A stretch of DNA of 64,000 nt. Source: Acidovorax sp. sic0104 (GTDB lineage: Bacteria; Pseudomonadota; Gammaproteobacteria; Burkholderiales; Burkholderiaceae_C). Every line of letters begins with the position of its first letter. Within the stretch, counting starts at the first letter, position 1. The stretch lies in assembly GCF_019219095.1 (NCBI RefSeq), contig NZ_JAHUWH010000012.1, positions 62,001 through 126,000 on the forward strand, written 5' to 3'. The position numbers were made by a program, and so were the translations under genes. Shown here piece after piece: positions 51,023 to 58,774 of this stretch. The notes below the pieces were generated by a model. The model saw nothing but the letters and a program-made list of their open reading frames with translations, ran no database searches and had not been told where the DNA came from.

Positions 51023-52579
51023 ATGCCCCACCTCACCCTGCACCGCAAAGCCTTCCTCGCCCTGGCCGCCCTGCTGGTGGCCTTGCTGCTGATCTTCGCG
51101 GGCTTTTCGCGGCTGGGGCTGCAGCGCGGCCTGGGGCCGTATGTGGCAGAGATCGAGCTGGCCCGCATGGACTGGCTGGCCGAGCGGCTGCAGGCCCACC
51201 ACACCCAGGTGGGCGGCTGGGAGACGCTGCGCAACCAACCCGGCCTGTGGGGCCGGCTCAGCCACCCGGGCGGCGGTCCGCGCAGGCCCGGCAGCAGCGA
51301 CACTGGCGGCGGTTTCGGCCCCCCGCCCGACGGACCGCCGCCCGAGCAGCGGGGCAACGGGCCGGGCAGCAATGGAAGCACGCCCCCCCGCATGGGCGCA
51401 GTGGCCGACGACCGTCCGCCCCAGCCCCCAGAGCGGCATCCCAATGACCTCTACCCCCGGCTGGGCCTTGTGGACGCGCAGGACCGGCTGGTCGCTGGCA
51501 GCGCACCGCAGCCCGGAGGCGCACGGCTGGCCTTGCGCGGCGCCGACGGGCACACCCTCGGCCACCTGGTGCTCGCGCCACCGCAGGGTGTGCGCAGCGA
51601 GGCCGACCAGGCGTTCCTCGCGCAGCAGCTGGGCTTCGTCGTATGGACCGGGCTCGCGGGGCTGGTGCTCGCGCTGCTGCTGTCGGGCTGGCTCGCGCGG
51701 CGCTGGCTCGCCCCCGTCGAGGCCCTGGCCCACGGCGCGCGCGACATTGCGCAGGGCCACCTGCACACCCGCGTGCCCGTGCACGGCAACGACGAGCTGG
51801 CCCACCTCGCCCGCACCTTCAACACCATGGCCGAGCAGCTCGCCAGCATCGAGGCTTCCCGCCGCCAGTGGCTGGGCGACGTGGCCCACGAGCTGCGCAC
51901 CCCCCTGGCCGCCATGCGCGCAGAGATCGAGGCCGTGCAGGACGGCGTACGCCCCTTCGACGACAAGACCGCGCTGCGCCTGCACCGCCAGGTAATGCGG
52001 CTCATCCAGTTGGTAGGGGATCTGCGCGCCAGCCTGGACGCCGCGGGCACCAGCGCACCGTCGGCCCAGGTGCCCGTGCACCCGCTGTCGCTGCTGGCCG
52101 AGGCGCTGGCGTCCATGCGCCCGCGGCTGGCACAGGCCCGCATCGCCGTGGACACCGCAGGGCTCCATGCCTTGGCCACGCAGTCGCCCGCACCGCTGGT
52201 GAAAGGCGACGCGCAGCAGTTGCACCAGGTGTTCCTGAACCTGCTGGAAAACAGCCTGCGCTACACCGACGCGGGCGGGCAACTGCGCATCGCCGCATTC
52301 GAAGCACAGGCGCCGGACAGCGCACCGCTGCTGCGCGTGCAACTGGACGACAGCGCCCCCGGCGTGCCCGCGCATGAGCTGCCCCGCATCTTCGAGCGCC
52401 TGTACCGCGCGGAGACCTCGCGCAACCGCGACCATGGCGGCTCGGGCCTGGGCCTGGCCATCTGCCGCGCCATCGTGCTCGCGCACGGCGGCACGCTGAC
52501 GGCCGACGCATCGCCCCTGGGCGGGCTGCGCATCACGCTGGACCTGCCGCTGCTCGACAACCCGCCCCCCACCCCGTGA
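51023..52579 (+). CDS. BaeS-like sensor histidine kinase
   Basis: This 518-residue membrane kinase has an N-terminal helix (AFLALAALLVALLLIFAGFS) and a periplasmic domain with a glycine/proline-rich stretch of about 70 residues. A second helix and a HAMP domain (LARRWLAPVEALAHGARDIA) come next. The phospho-acceptor box is WLGDVAHELRTPLAAMRAEI, with N-box FLNLLENSLRYTD and G-box GGSGLGLAICRAIVLAHGG. The unusual P/G-rich insert may be a flexible sensor region. The next gene, one base away, is its response regulator. Confidence 0.92.
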   Translation: MPHLTLHRKAFLALAALLVALLLIFAGFSRLGLQRGLGPYVAEIELARMDWLAERLQAHHTQVGGWETLRNQPGLWGRLSHPGGGPRRPGSSDTGGGFGPPPDGPPPEQRGNGPGSNGSTPPRMGAVADDRPPQPPERHPNDLYPRLGLVDAQDRLVAGSAPQPGGARLALRGADGHTLGHLVLAPPQGVRSEADQAFLAQQLGFVVWTGLAGLVLALLLSGWLARRWLAPVEALAHGARDIAQGHLHTRVPVHGNDELAHLARTFNTMAEQLASIEASRRQWLGDVAHELRTPLAAMRAEIEAVQDGVRPFDDKTALRLHRQVMRLIQLVGDLRASLDAAGTSAPSAQVPVHPLSLLAEALASMRPRLAQARIAVDTAGLHALATQSPAPLVKGDAQQLHQVFLNLLENSLRYTDAGGQLRIAAFEAQAPDSAPLLRVQLDDSAPGVPAHELPRIFERLYRAETSRNRDHGGSGLGLAICRAIVLAHGGTLTADASPLGGLRITLDLPLLDNPPPTP

Positions 52580-52580
52580 C

Positions 52581-53285
52581 ATGAACCACCGCATCCTCGT
52601 CGTCGAAGACGAACCCGACATCGCCGCCATCGTGGTGGACTACCTGCGCCACGCGGGCTACGCCGTGGAACACCAGGCCGACGGCCGCGCGGCCCTGGCC
52701 AGCATGCTGGCCGCGCCGCCTTCGCTGACCCTGCTGGACATCATGCTGCCGGGCATGGACGGCCTGGAGGTGCTGCGCCAGGCCCGCCGCCACACCCAGC
52801 ACCCCATCATCATGCTCACCGCCCGCGTGGAAGAGGTGGACCGGCTCATCGGGCTGGAGCTGGGCGCCGACGACTACATCTGCAAGCCGTTCTCGCCGCG
52901 CGAAGTGGTGGCGCGCGCCAAGGCCGTTCTGCGCCGCACCGCCGCCGCGCAGGAACCCGCGCCCGGCACGACCACCACCGTGGCCGCGCTGGTGCTGGAC
53001 GAACTGCACTGGCAGGCCACGCTGCACGGCACGGCCCTGGGACTCACACGGCGCGAGTTCCGGCTGCTGCAGGTGCTGGCGCGGCAGCGGGGGCGCATCT
53101 TCTCGCGCTCGCAGCTGCTGGACCAGGCCTATGACGACACGCTGGACGTGAACGAGCGGGCCATCGACAGCCACATCAAGAACCTGCGCAAGAAGCTCAA
53201 GGCGGCCAGCGCGGACGGCAGCGACTGGATCCGGTCCGTGTACGGCGTGGGCTTTGCGCTCGACCCGACGCCCCCCGAGCAATGA
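52581..53285 (+). CDS. OmpR-family response regulator (BaeR-like)
   Basis: This 234-residue protein has a receiver domain with the acidic pocket VVEDEPDI, phospho-acceptor Asp in LTLLDIMLPGMDGLEVL and the switch lysine in YICKPFSPREVV. A winged-helix DNA-binding domain follows (LGLTRREFRLLQVLARQRGR and SHIKNLRKKLKAA, GVGFAL). It is coupled to the histidine kinase. Target genes are not apparent; the frameshifted small secreted gene and the dioxygenase upstream are candidates. Confidence 0.93.
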   Translation: MNHRILVVEDEPDIAAIVVDYLRHAGYAVEHQADGRAALASMLAAPPSLTLLDIMLPGMDGLEVLRQARRHTQHPIIMLTARVEEVDRLIGLELGADDYICKPFSPREVVARAKAVLRRTAAAQEPAPGTTTTVAALVLDELHWQATLHGTALGLTRREFRLLQVLARQRGRIFSRSQLLDQAYDDTLDVNERAIDSHIKNLRKKLKAASADGSDWIRSVYGVGFALDPTPPEQ

Positions 53286-53352
53286 CGGATGAGGCCGGGT
53301 GATGCCGGATGACGCGGATTTGCAGTCGATCATTCAACACCTTCAATACCGG

Positions 53353-53405
53353 TCGGGCTGAGCCTGTCGAAGCCCTGCGCAGCGCTTCGGCAGGCTCAGC
53401 CCGAA
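53353..53405. repeat. Extragenic palindrome
   Basis: CGGGCTGAGCCTGTCGAAG (53354-53372) and CTTCGGCAGGCTCAGCCCG (53385-53403) form a 19-bp stem with one G-T pair. It is of the widespread proteobacterial type with the GGGCTGAGCCTGTCGAAG core. It lies after the response regulator, with no T-tail. The 53286-53674 gap otherwise holds repeat copy C. Confidence 0.8.
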
Positions 53406-53481
53406 CGGTTTTGTGTGCCCATGAAAATCCTGGAGTGCAGTGCGGGCAGGCTTCCCAGGCAGCCCGGCTGGCCTATTCTTG

Positions 53482-53543
53482 AACGCTATATTTTTTATAG
53501 CTAATAACGATTTACCAGCAAGCGTTAGAGCACATTTTCAACG
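53482..53543 (+). repeat. ~60-nt dispersed AT-rich repeat, copy C
   Basis: The tract has cgctatattttttatagct, a degenerate half-stem acgatttaccagc, aagcgttagagc and acattttcaa. It matches copies A and B in block order and spacing. It lies in the gap before topoisomerase IB. Confidence 0.75.
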
Positions 53544-53674
53544 GATTCTCGGCCCCTGTGCAAACCCGGCCTTCGGGCGGCGTCTCACCCGTTGGCTCGC
53601 ACCGCACCTACACCGGCGATGCGCATTCGCGGTTGTGATCGAAAGCCTCTTCCCCACGGCTTTGCACACTGCCC

Positions 53675-54877
53675 ATGTCCCGCCCGTCCAGCACATCCCG
53701 CACGATCGACACCGCCACGCCAAGGCCTCCAATCCCCCGGCCCACCCGGCTTCCCGGAGGGATGGTGTACGTCACGCCCGCGCTCCCGGGGCTGACCCGT
53801 GTGGCGGCGGGCGACAAGAAATTCCGCTACCGCCAGCCGGACGGCCAGTGGCTCAGCGACGAGGAAGAGATTGCACGCATCCAGCGCCTGGCCATTCCGC
53901 CTGCCTATACCGATGTGTGGATCTGCCCGCTGCCCAACGGCCACCTGCAGGCCACGGGGCTGGACGCACGCGGGCGGCGCCAGTACCGCTACCACCCTGA
54001 ATGGCGCCTGCAACGCGACGAGGGCAAGTTCGAGCACATGCAGGCCTTCGGCCGCGCGCTGCCCCGTATCCGCGCCCGCGTGGCGCGCGACCTGGCGGCG
54101 CAGCGCAAGGGTGGACCGCTCACGCGCACCATCGTCCTGGCCACGCTGGTGCGGCTGCTGGACACCACCTTCCTGCGCGTGGGCAACGAGGAGTACGCGG
54201 CCACCAACAAGTCGTACGGCCTGACCACGTTGCGCACCCGCCATGTGAAGGTGCAGGGCAGCCAGCTCCGGCTGCGTTTTCGCGGCAAGAGCGGCGTGCA
54301 GCAGGAGGCCGAGCTGGACGACCCGCGCGTGGCCCGCGTGGTGCGCCACTGCCAGCAACTGCCCGGGCAGGAGCTCTTCCAGTACGAGGACGAGGACGGC
54401 GCTCTGCACACCGTGGGCTCGGGGGACGTGAACGACTACTTGCGCGAGATCACGCACAGCGCCGCCGATGCACAGGGCGACCCGTTCACCGCCAAGGACT
54501 TCCGCACCTGGCACGGCACCACGCAGGCGCTGGAACTGACCCGCCTGGCCTGCACGCGCACCGGCACGGCAGATACCGACGATGCAGGCCGCAAGAGCGC
54601 GCGCTTCAGCGCAAAGGCCATCCTGGCGGAGGTGGCGCGCCAGCTGGGCAATACACCCGCAGTGTGCAAGAAGTCCTACGTGCACCCCGCGGTGCTGGAG
54701 CTGGGCTCGCGCCTGGCCTCGGATGCAGGGCCGGGCATGCAGGAGGTGTGGGAGCGCATCGGCGGCGCCGCATCCCCCCGGGGCCTGAGCGCTGCCGAGC
54801 GGCGGCTGCTGGCCTTTCTGCGCAAGCCCCGCGGGCCGCGCCGGTCCCGCCGGGCGCGGGGCAAGGCCAGGGACTAG
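53675..54877 (+). CDS. Type IB DNA topoisomerase
   Basis: This 400-residue poxvirus-type topoisomerase IB nicks one strand and relaxes supercoils through a 3'-phosphotyrosine. GDKKFRYRQPDGQWLSDEEE and PAYTDVWICPLPNGHLQATG belong to the N-terminal lobe. RLLDTTFLRVGNEEYAATNK, FRTWHGTTQALELTRLACTR and the active-site tyrosine in VCKKSYVHPAVLE belong to the catalytic lobe. The C-terminus is arginine-rich. The start at 53675 gives a long Pro/Arg-rich leader; Met at residue 30 (GGMVYVTPALPG) is a possible later start. Confidence 0.92.
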   Translation: MSRPSSTSRTIDTATPRPPIPRPTRLPGGMVYVTPALPGLTRVAAGDKKFRYRQPDGQWLSDEEEIARIQRLAIPPAYTDVWICPLPNGHLQATGLDARGRRQYRYHPEWRLQRDEGKFEHMQAFGRALPRIRARVARDLAAQRKGGPLTRTIVLATLVRLLDTTFLRVGNEEYAATNKSYGLTTLRTRHVKVQGSQLRLRFRGKSGVQQEAELDDPRVARVVRHCQQLPGQELFQYEDEDGALHTVGSGDVNDYLREITHSAADAQGDPFTAKDFRTWHGTTQALELTRLACTRTGTADTDDAGRKSARFSAKAILAEVARQLGNTPAVCKKSYVHPAVLELGSRLASDAGPGMQEVWERIGGAASPRGLSAAERRLLAFLRKPRGPRRSRRARGKARD

Positions 54878-54984
54878 GCACAGGTTGCACCACGTCGTGG
54901 TGTCGCGCACGTGCCGCGCCAGGATGTCGCGCCAAGGGATGCCTCGCTAAACTGGCCGGCTGCGCTCACCTCCAGTCTGCCGCC

Positions 54985-55776
54985 ATGACCTTTGCCGCCC
55001 TTGCCCTGCCTGAGCCTGCCAGCCCCTTGGCCGACCGCCACCAGCAGCGCCCGTTTCTGAGCCAGACCGAGCGCGAGGCCATCAACCGGGGCCGCTGGTT
55101 CGCCGCGCTCACGCCTTCGCTGCGGCACGACATCTTCCGGCTGGGGCGCGTCACGCGCTACGCGCACGGCCAGATGATCGTGGAACAGGGCGACCTGGCG
55201 CAGGACTGGTTCGCCTGTGCCAGCGGCGCCATCCGGTTTCGGCGCACCACGCCCTCGGGCAAGCAGGTGACGCTGGCCTATGTGGAGCCCGGCATCTGGG
55301 TGGGCGAGGCCGAGGTGCTGCACCGTGGTCCCAACACCTACGACGCGCACGCTCACGGCCCCACCACGGTGCTGAGCGTGGCCGAGGGCGTGTTCCGACA
55401 GCTGCTGCGCGAGCACCCCGAGTTCGGCGAAGCCCTGCTCACGCTGCAGGCGCGGCGCATGCGCTACCTGTACTGGATGATGGAAGACATGGCCACCCTG
55501 CCCCTGCGTGCGCGGCTGGCCAAGCAGCTGCTGCACGTGCTGCGCCGCTTCGGCGAGCGCGCCGCCGTGCCCGGCCAGCGCGGCGCCATCGGGCTGTCGC
55601 TGGTGCAGGACGAACTCGCGCAGCTGCTGGGCGGCTCGCGCCAGCGCATCAATGTGGAGCTCAAGTGGATGGAGCGCGAGGGCATCATCGGCATCCACCA
55701 GCGCAGCATCGTGGTCTACCAGCAGGAGCAGCTCGAGGCGCTGGCACAGCAGGAAGTGACGCAGCACGGCGACTGA
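54985..55776 (+). CDS. Crp/Fnr-family transcriptional regulator (no Fe-S cysteines)
   Basis: This 263-residue regulator has a cyclic-nucleotide-binding-like domain (GQMIVEQGDLAQDWFACASG, EPGIWVGEAEVL) and a winged helix (LVQDELAQLLGGSRQRINVE, LKWMEREGIIGIHQRSIVVY). FNR-type N-terminal cysteines are absent, so it is not an oxygen sensor of the FNR type. The R/E pair that binds cAMP in CRP is also not obvious. The ligand is unknown. The ATG at 54985 is used because upstream codons read through the topoisomerase gap. Confidence 0.88.
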   Translation: MTFAALALPEPASPLADRHQQRPFLSQTEREAINRGRWFAALTPSLRHDIFRLGRVTRYAHGQMIVEQGDLAQDWFACASGAIRFRRTTPSGKQVTLAYVEPGIWVGEAEVLHRGPNTYDAHAHGPTTVLSVAEGVFRQLLREHPEFGEALLTLQARRMRYLYWMMEDMATLPLRARLAKQLLHVLRRFGERAAVPGQRGAIGLSLVQDELAQLLGGSRQRINVELKWMEREGIIGIHQRSIVVYQQEQLEALAQQEVTQHGD

Positions 55777-55811
55777 GCCCGGGCCACATCCGTGGCGCGG
55801 GCCATGGCGCC

Positions 55812-55843
55812 GGGTGGGCGTGTCTGCCTGCACACGCCCACCC
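55812..55843. terminator. 12-bp hairpin after the Crp-type gene
   Basis: GGGTGGGCGTGT ctgcctgc ACACGCCCACCC is a perfect stem 36 bases after the stop codon. The pyrimidine-rich stretch downstream includes a ctcttttttg run around 55895. It is probably a terminator. The stem resembles the fourth hairpin of the inverted repeat at 1395-2276. Confidence 0.55.
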
Positions 55844-55941
55844 TCGCAACGCCCTCCCCGCCCTGGCGTCTTCTCCCCCGCTCTCTTCCTCTCTCTTTTT
55901 TGACTTCCTGCATCGGCTGCACTTTTCGCCAGCCCTGCGCG

Positions 55942-56111
55942 CCAGGGATCTTCTGCACGAATCGAGCTGCCAAGGGTGCGCTGCGGATAGGGATGGACTG
56001 CAAGGCGCACAACGCAGCAATAGCTGCAGCCATTGCGAGTGTTTGCAACGCCGCAGGCCATCCGAAACCGCAGATGCACACGGGGCGATGATTCGTGCAG
56101 AGAGTCCCTGG
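55942..56111. repeat. 170-bp nested palindromic element
   Basis: Outer arms CCAGGGA (55942-55948) and TCCCTGG (56105-56111) enclose a perfect 12-bp pair, TCTGCACGAATC (55952-55963) with GATTCGTGCAGA (56090-56101). Inside are CTGCGG/CCGCAG and GGATGG/CCATCC pairs and a small GCAGC/GCTGC stem. It lies just past the 3' end of the siderophore receptor gene and holds no credible gene. Confidence 0.7.
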
Positions 56112-56123
56112 AGCCGTGCCGCC

Positions 56124-58595
56124 CTACCAGCGGTAAGCCGCCGACAGCGTGGCCGAGCGCGGGTTGCCGTGGCGGCAGAAGTTGCCGTTGCAGGTGAGGA
56201 ACTCCTTGTCCGCCACATTGCGCACGTTGAGCGCCACGCGCCACGGCCCGTCCTGCCAGGCCAGCATGGCATCGACAAGGCCGTAGCCAGCGACACGCGT
56301 CGCGTTGGCCGTGCCGTCCACCATGTCTCCCGTGTAGCGCACGCCGGCCCCCACCGTCCAGGCCGGCAGGCCCCACGCAGCCAGGCGGTAGTGGCCCCAG
56401 AGCGACGCCTGGTGGTAGGGCACCTCGGCCGCGCGGCGGCCTATCTCTGCCGGGCGGTTGCTGCGGGTGATGCGCCGGTCGGTGTAGGCGTAGGCGCCCA
56501 CCACCTCGAGGTGGCGGGTGACCGGGCCGCGCACCTCCAGTTCGGCTCCGCGCGAGCGGGCCTGGCCGGTCTGCACGCTGAACTGCGGGTTGACAGGGTC
56601 GGTGGTGAGCACGTTGCTCTGGCGCAGCTCATAGGCGGCGGCGGACAGCAGCAGGCCGCCTTCGCCCTGCGGCTGCCAGCGCACGCCGATCTCCATCTGT
56701 TCGCCCTCGGTGGGCTTGAAGCGCTGGCCCTGCGCGTCCTTGCCGCCCTGCGGCTGAAACGATTGGCTGTAACCCGCAAAGGGGGCCCAGCCACCCGGCG
56801 CGAGGTAGACCACGCCGACGCGGCCGGTGAAGGCGTCTGTGCGCTCGGCCGACCAGGGGCCAGGAGTGAAGAAGGGCCGCGAGCGGTAGTCGCTCCAGTC
56901 GTGGCGCAGGCCGGCGAGCGCCACCCAGCGCTCACCGAACTTGATCTGGTCCTGCACGTACAGGCCTGCCTGCCAACGCCGAGACGTCGACGAAAACGCC
57001 TGCGGCACCGGCGCGCCGGGTACGGCACCGTACTGCGGCTGGTACAGGTCGAGCGGCGCCAAGGTGCGCGAGTACCACTCGGACTCGGAACGAAAGCGCG
57101 TGTAGTCCAGCCCCGCGATCAGGGTGTGCGCCACATCGCCGCTGCGCCAGCGCTGCTGCCAGCTGGTGTCCGAGGAGAAGCCGCGCACGCGCTCGAACTC
57201 GTCGATGGCGCGGCGCTCCAGGCGCGTGGGGGCGGCAGGGTCCAACGTCGCGCTGGTGAAGAAGACATCCGCCTCGGAGTCGAAGAGCCGCACGCCCTGG
57301 CGCAGCGTGGCCTGCTCGTTCACCTGGTGCTCGAACAACGCCGTCAGCGTGGTCTGCTGCACGTCCTGCCGGTCGTAGGCGGGCTCGCCCACGAATCGGA
57401 AACGCGCCACGCGCTGGCCGCCAGGCCCGGGCAGCAGCGTGCCCGCCTGCGGCAGCGGGAACGAATAGCCCAGGCGGCGCTTCTGGTGCTGCAGCAGCAA
57501 GGTGAGCGACGTGGCGGCCGAAGGCTGCCAGTGCAGCGCGGGCGCGATGTACACCGTGTCGTTCTGAAGCTCGCGCACGGGCGTGTCGCTGTCGCGCGCC
57601 AGGGCCGTGAGGCGCCACGTCCAGTCGCTGCCAGGCGCCACGACTCCCCCCAGGTCCACGCCGATCTGCTTGTGCGCGTGGGTGCCGGCCTCGACCACCA
57701 CTTCGCGCACCGCGTCGGCCATGGGGCGCTTGCTCACCGTGGCGAGCACGCCGCCCGGCGCCGACATGCCATACAGCACCGACGCGGCTCCCTTGACCAT
57801 CTCCACCCGCTCCAGCCCATAGGGCTCCTGCTTGCCCGAGGCCCAGGAGTTGTCGGACACCTTGAGCCCGTCCGCGAACAGGCTGCCGCTGCCCGCATTG
57901 GCCTGGAAGCCCCGGCTGACGATCGCATCGTAGGAGCCGCTGTAGCCCGACACCGGGCGCACGCCGGCCGCGTACTCGAACGCCTGCTCCAGGTCCCGCA
58001 CGCGCTGCACCTGCATCTGCTCCGCAGTGACCACGGTGATGGTCTGCGGGGTCTCCATGATGGGCGTGTCGGTCTTGGTGGCGCTGGCGCTGCGCCGGGC
58101 CACCAGCCCGCGCACCGGGCCCGTGGCGGTTTCCACCTCGGCCTCGGCGGCCACACGCACCTCGGGCAGTGCGGCGGCGCCGTCGGCCGGCACCCGCTCC
58201 AGCACCAGTGTGGCGCCGTCGCGGCGCATGCGCAGGCCGCTGCCGCGCAGCAGTTCGGCCAGCGCGGCGTCGGTGCTGCGGGAGCCCTGCACAGCCTGCG
58301 CCCGGCGGCCCTGCACCAGGTCCGGCGCATAGACCAGTTGCACGCCCGACTGCCGGGCAAACTGGGCCAGGGCGTCCGCCAGCGGCTGGGCCGGGATGTC
58401 GAACGACGCTGCGGCAGGCGCAACCTGCGCGATGGCCGGTTGCATCTGCATCTGCGCCAGCGTGGCCATGGCCAGCACGGCGGCGGCAAGTGCGTGGCGG
58501 GGAAGACCGATGCCGGAATCTGGCAAAGCGGATGGAGCGGGCTGACTGGGCTGACTAGGCATGGTGTCTGCCGCACGGGGCTTTTGTCGGTTCAT
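56124..58595 (-). CDS. TonB-dependent ferric-siderophore receptor with N-terminal signalling domain
   Basis: This 823-residue outer-membrane receptor has a signal peptide and then a secretin/TonB short N-terminal (STN) domain, residues about 60-140 (FDIPAQPLADALAQFARQSG, LRGSGLRMRRDGATLVLERV). The TonB box and plug follow (TPQTITVVTAEQM, SRGFQANAGSGSLFADGLKV, VKGAASVLYGMSAPGGVLAT), then a barrel ending in NPRSATLSAAYRW. The STN domain marks a transducer that signals to an anti-sigma factor. The upstream gene encodes the sigma/anti-sigma hybrid. Family resemblance is to FpvA/FhuE-type receptors; the siderophore is unknown. Confidence 0.93.
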   Translation of the reverse strand: MNRQKPRAADTMPSQPSQPAPSALPDSGIGLPRHALAAAVLAMATLAQMQMQPAIAQVAPAAASFDIPAQPLADALAQFARQSGVQLVYAPDLVQGRRAQAVQGSRSTDAALAELLRGSGLRMRRDGATLVLERVPADGAAALPEVRVAAEAEVETATGPVRGLVARRSASATKTDTPIMETPQTITVVTAEQMQVQRVRDLEQAFEYAAGVRPVSGYSGSYDAIVSRGFQANAGSGSLFADGLKVSDNSWASGKQEPYGLERVEMVKGAASVLYGMSAPGGVLATVSKRPMADAVREVVVEAGTHAHKQIGVDLGGVVAPGSDWTWRLTALARDSDTPVRELQNDTVYIAPALHWQPSAATSLTLLLQHQKRRLGYSFPLPQAGTLLPGPGGQRVARFRFVGEPAYDRQDVQQTTLTALFEHQVNEQATLRQGVRLFDSEADVFFTSATLDPAAPTRLERRAIDEFERVRGFSSDTSWQQRWRSGDVAHTLIAGLDYTRFRSESEWYSRTLAPLDLYQPQYGAVPGAPVPQAFSSTSRRWQAGLYVQDQIKFGERWVALAGLRHDWSDYRSRPFFTPGPWSAERTDAFTGRVGVVYLAPGGWAPFAGYSQSFQPQGGKDAQGQRFKPTEGEQMEIGVRWQPQGEGGLLLSAAAYELRQSNVLTTDPVNPQFSVQTGQARSRGAELEVRGPVTRHLEVVGAYAYTDRRITRSNRPAEIGRRAAEVPYHQASLWGHYRLAAWGLPAWTVGAGVRYTGDMVDGTANATRVAGYGLVDAMLAWQDGPWRVALNVRNVADKEFLTCNGNFCRHGNPRSATLSAAYRW

Positions 58596-58685
58596 GGTGA
58601 AGTCCTTTCCCCGCTACAACGAACCGGGCAGGTCACTTCCTGAATGGAGGGGCGCATTGCACACGTCGTCGCCACTCAAGCGATA

Positions 58686-58742
58686 CAAAAACGATAGCAA
58701 CCAGCGCTTGTTGGAAATGCCGCAGGCCCTGTTTTCATGCTT
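58686..58742 (+). repeat. ~60-nt dispersed AT-rich repeat, copy F
   Basis: The tract has acaaaaacgatagc, gcgcttg, a degenerate second half, gcaggccctgttttcatgct. It is closest to the cobU copy at 5908. It lies between the sigma/anti-sigma gene and the receptor gene. Confidence 0.65.
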
Positions 58743-58774
58743 GAAACACCAGCGGCGCAGGTGTCGCTGGCCGA

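Noticed and set aside
54001..54984. A longer version of the Crp-type regulator extending into the topoisomerase gene
   Set aside because: The upstream codons are the wrong frame of topoisomerase IB and have no family similarity; the ATG at 54985 begins just before the regulator's sensor domain.
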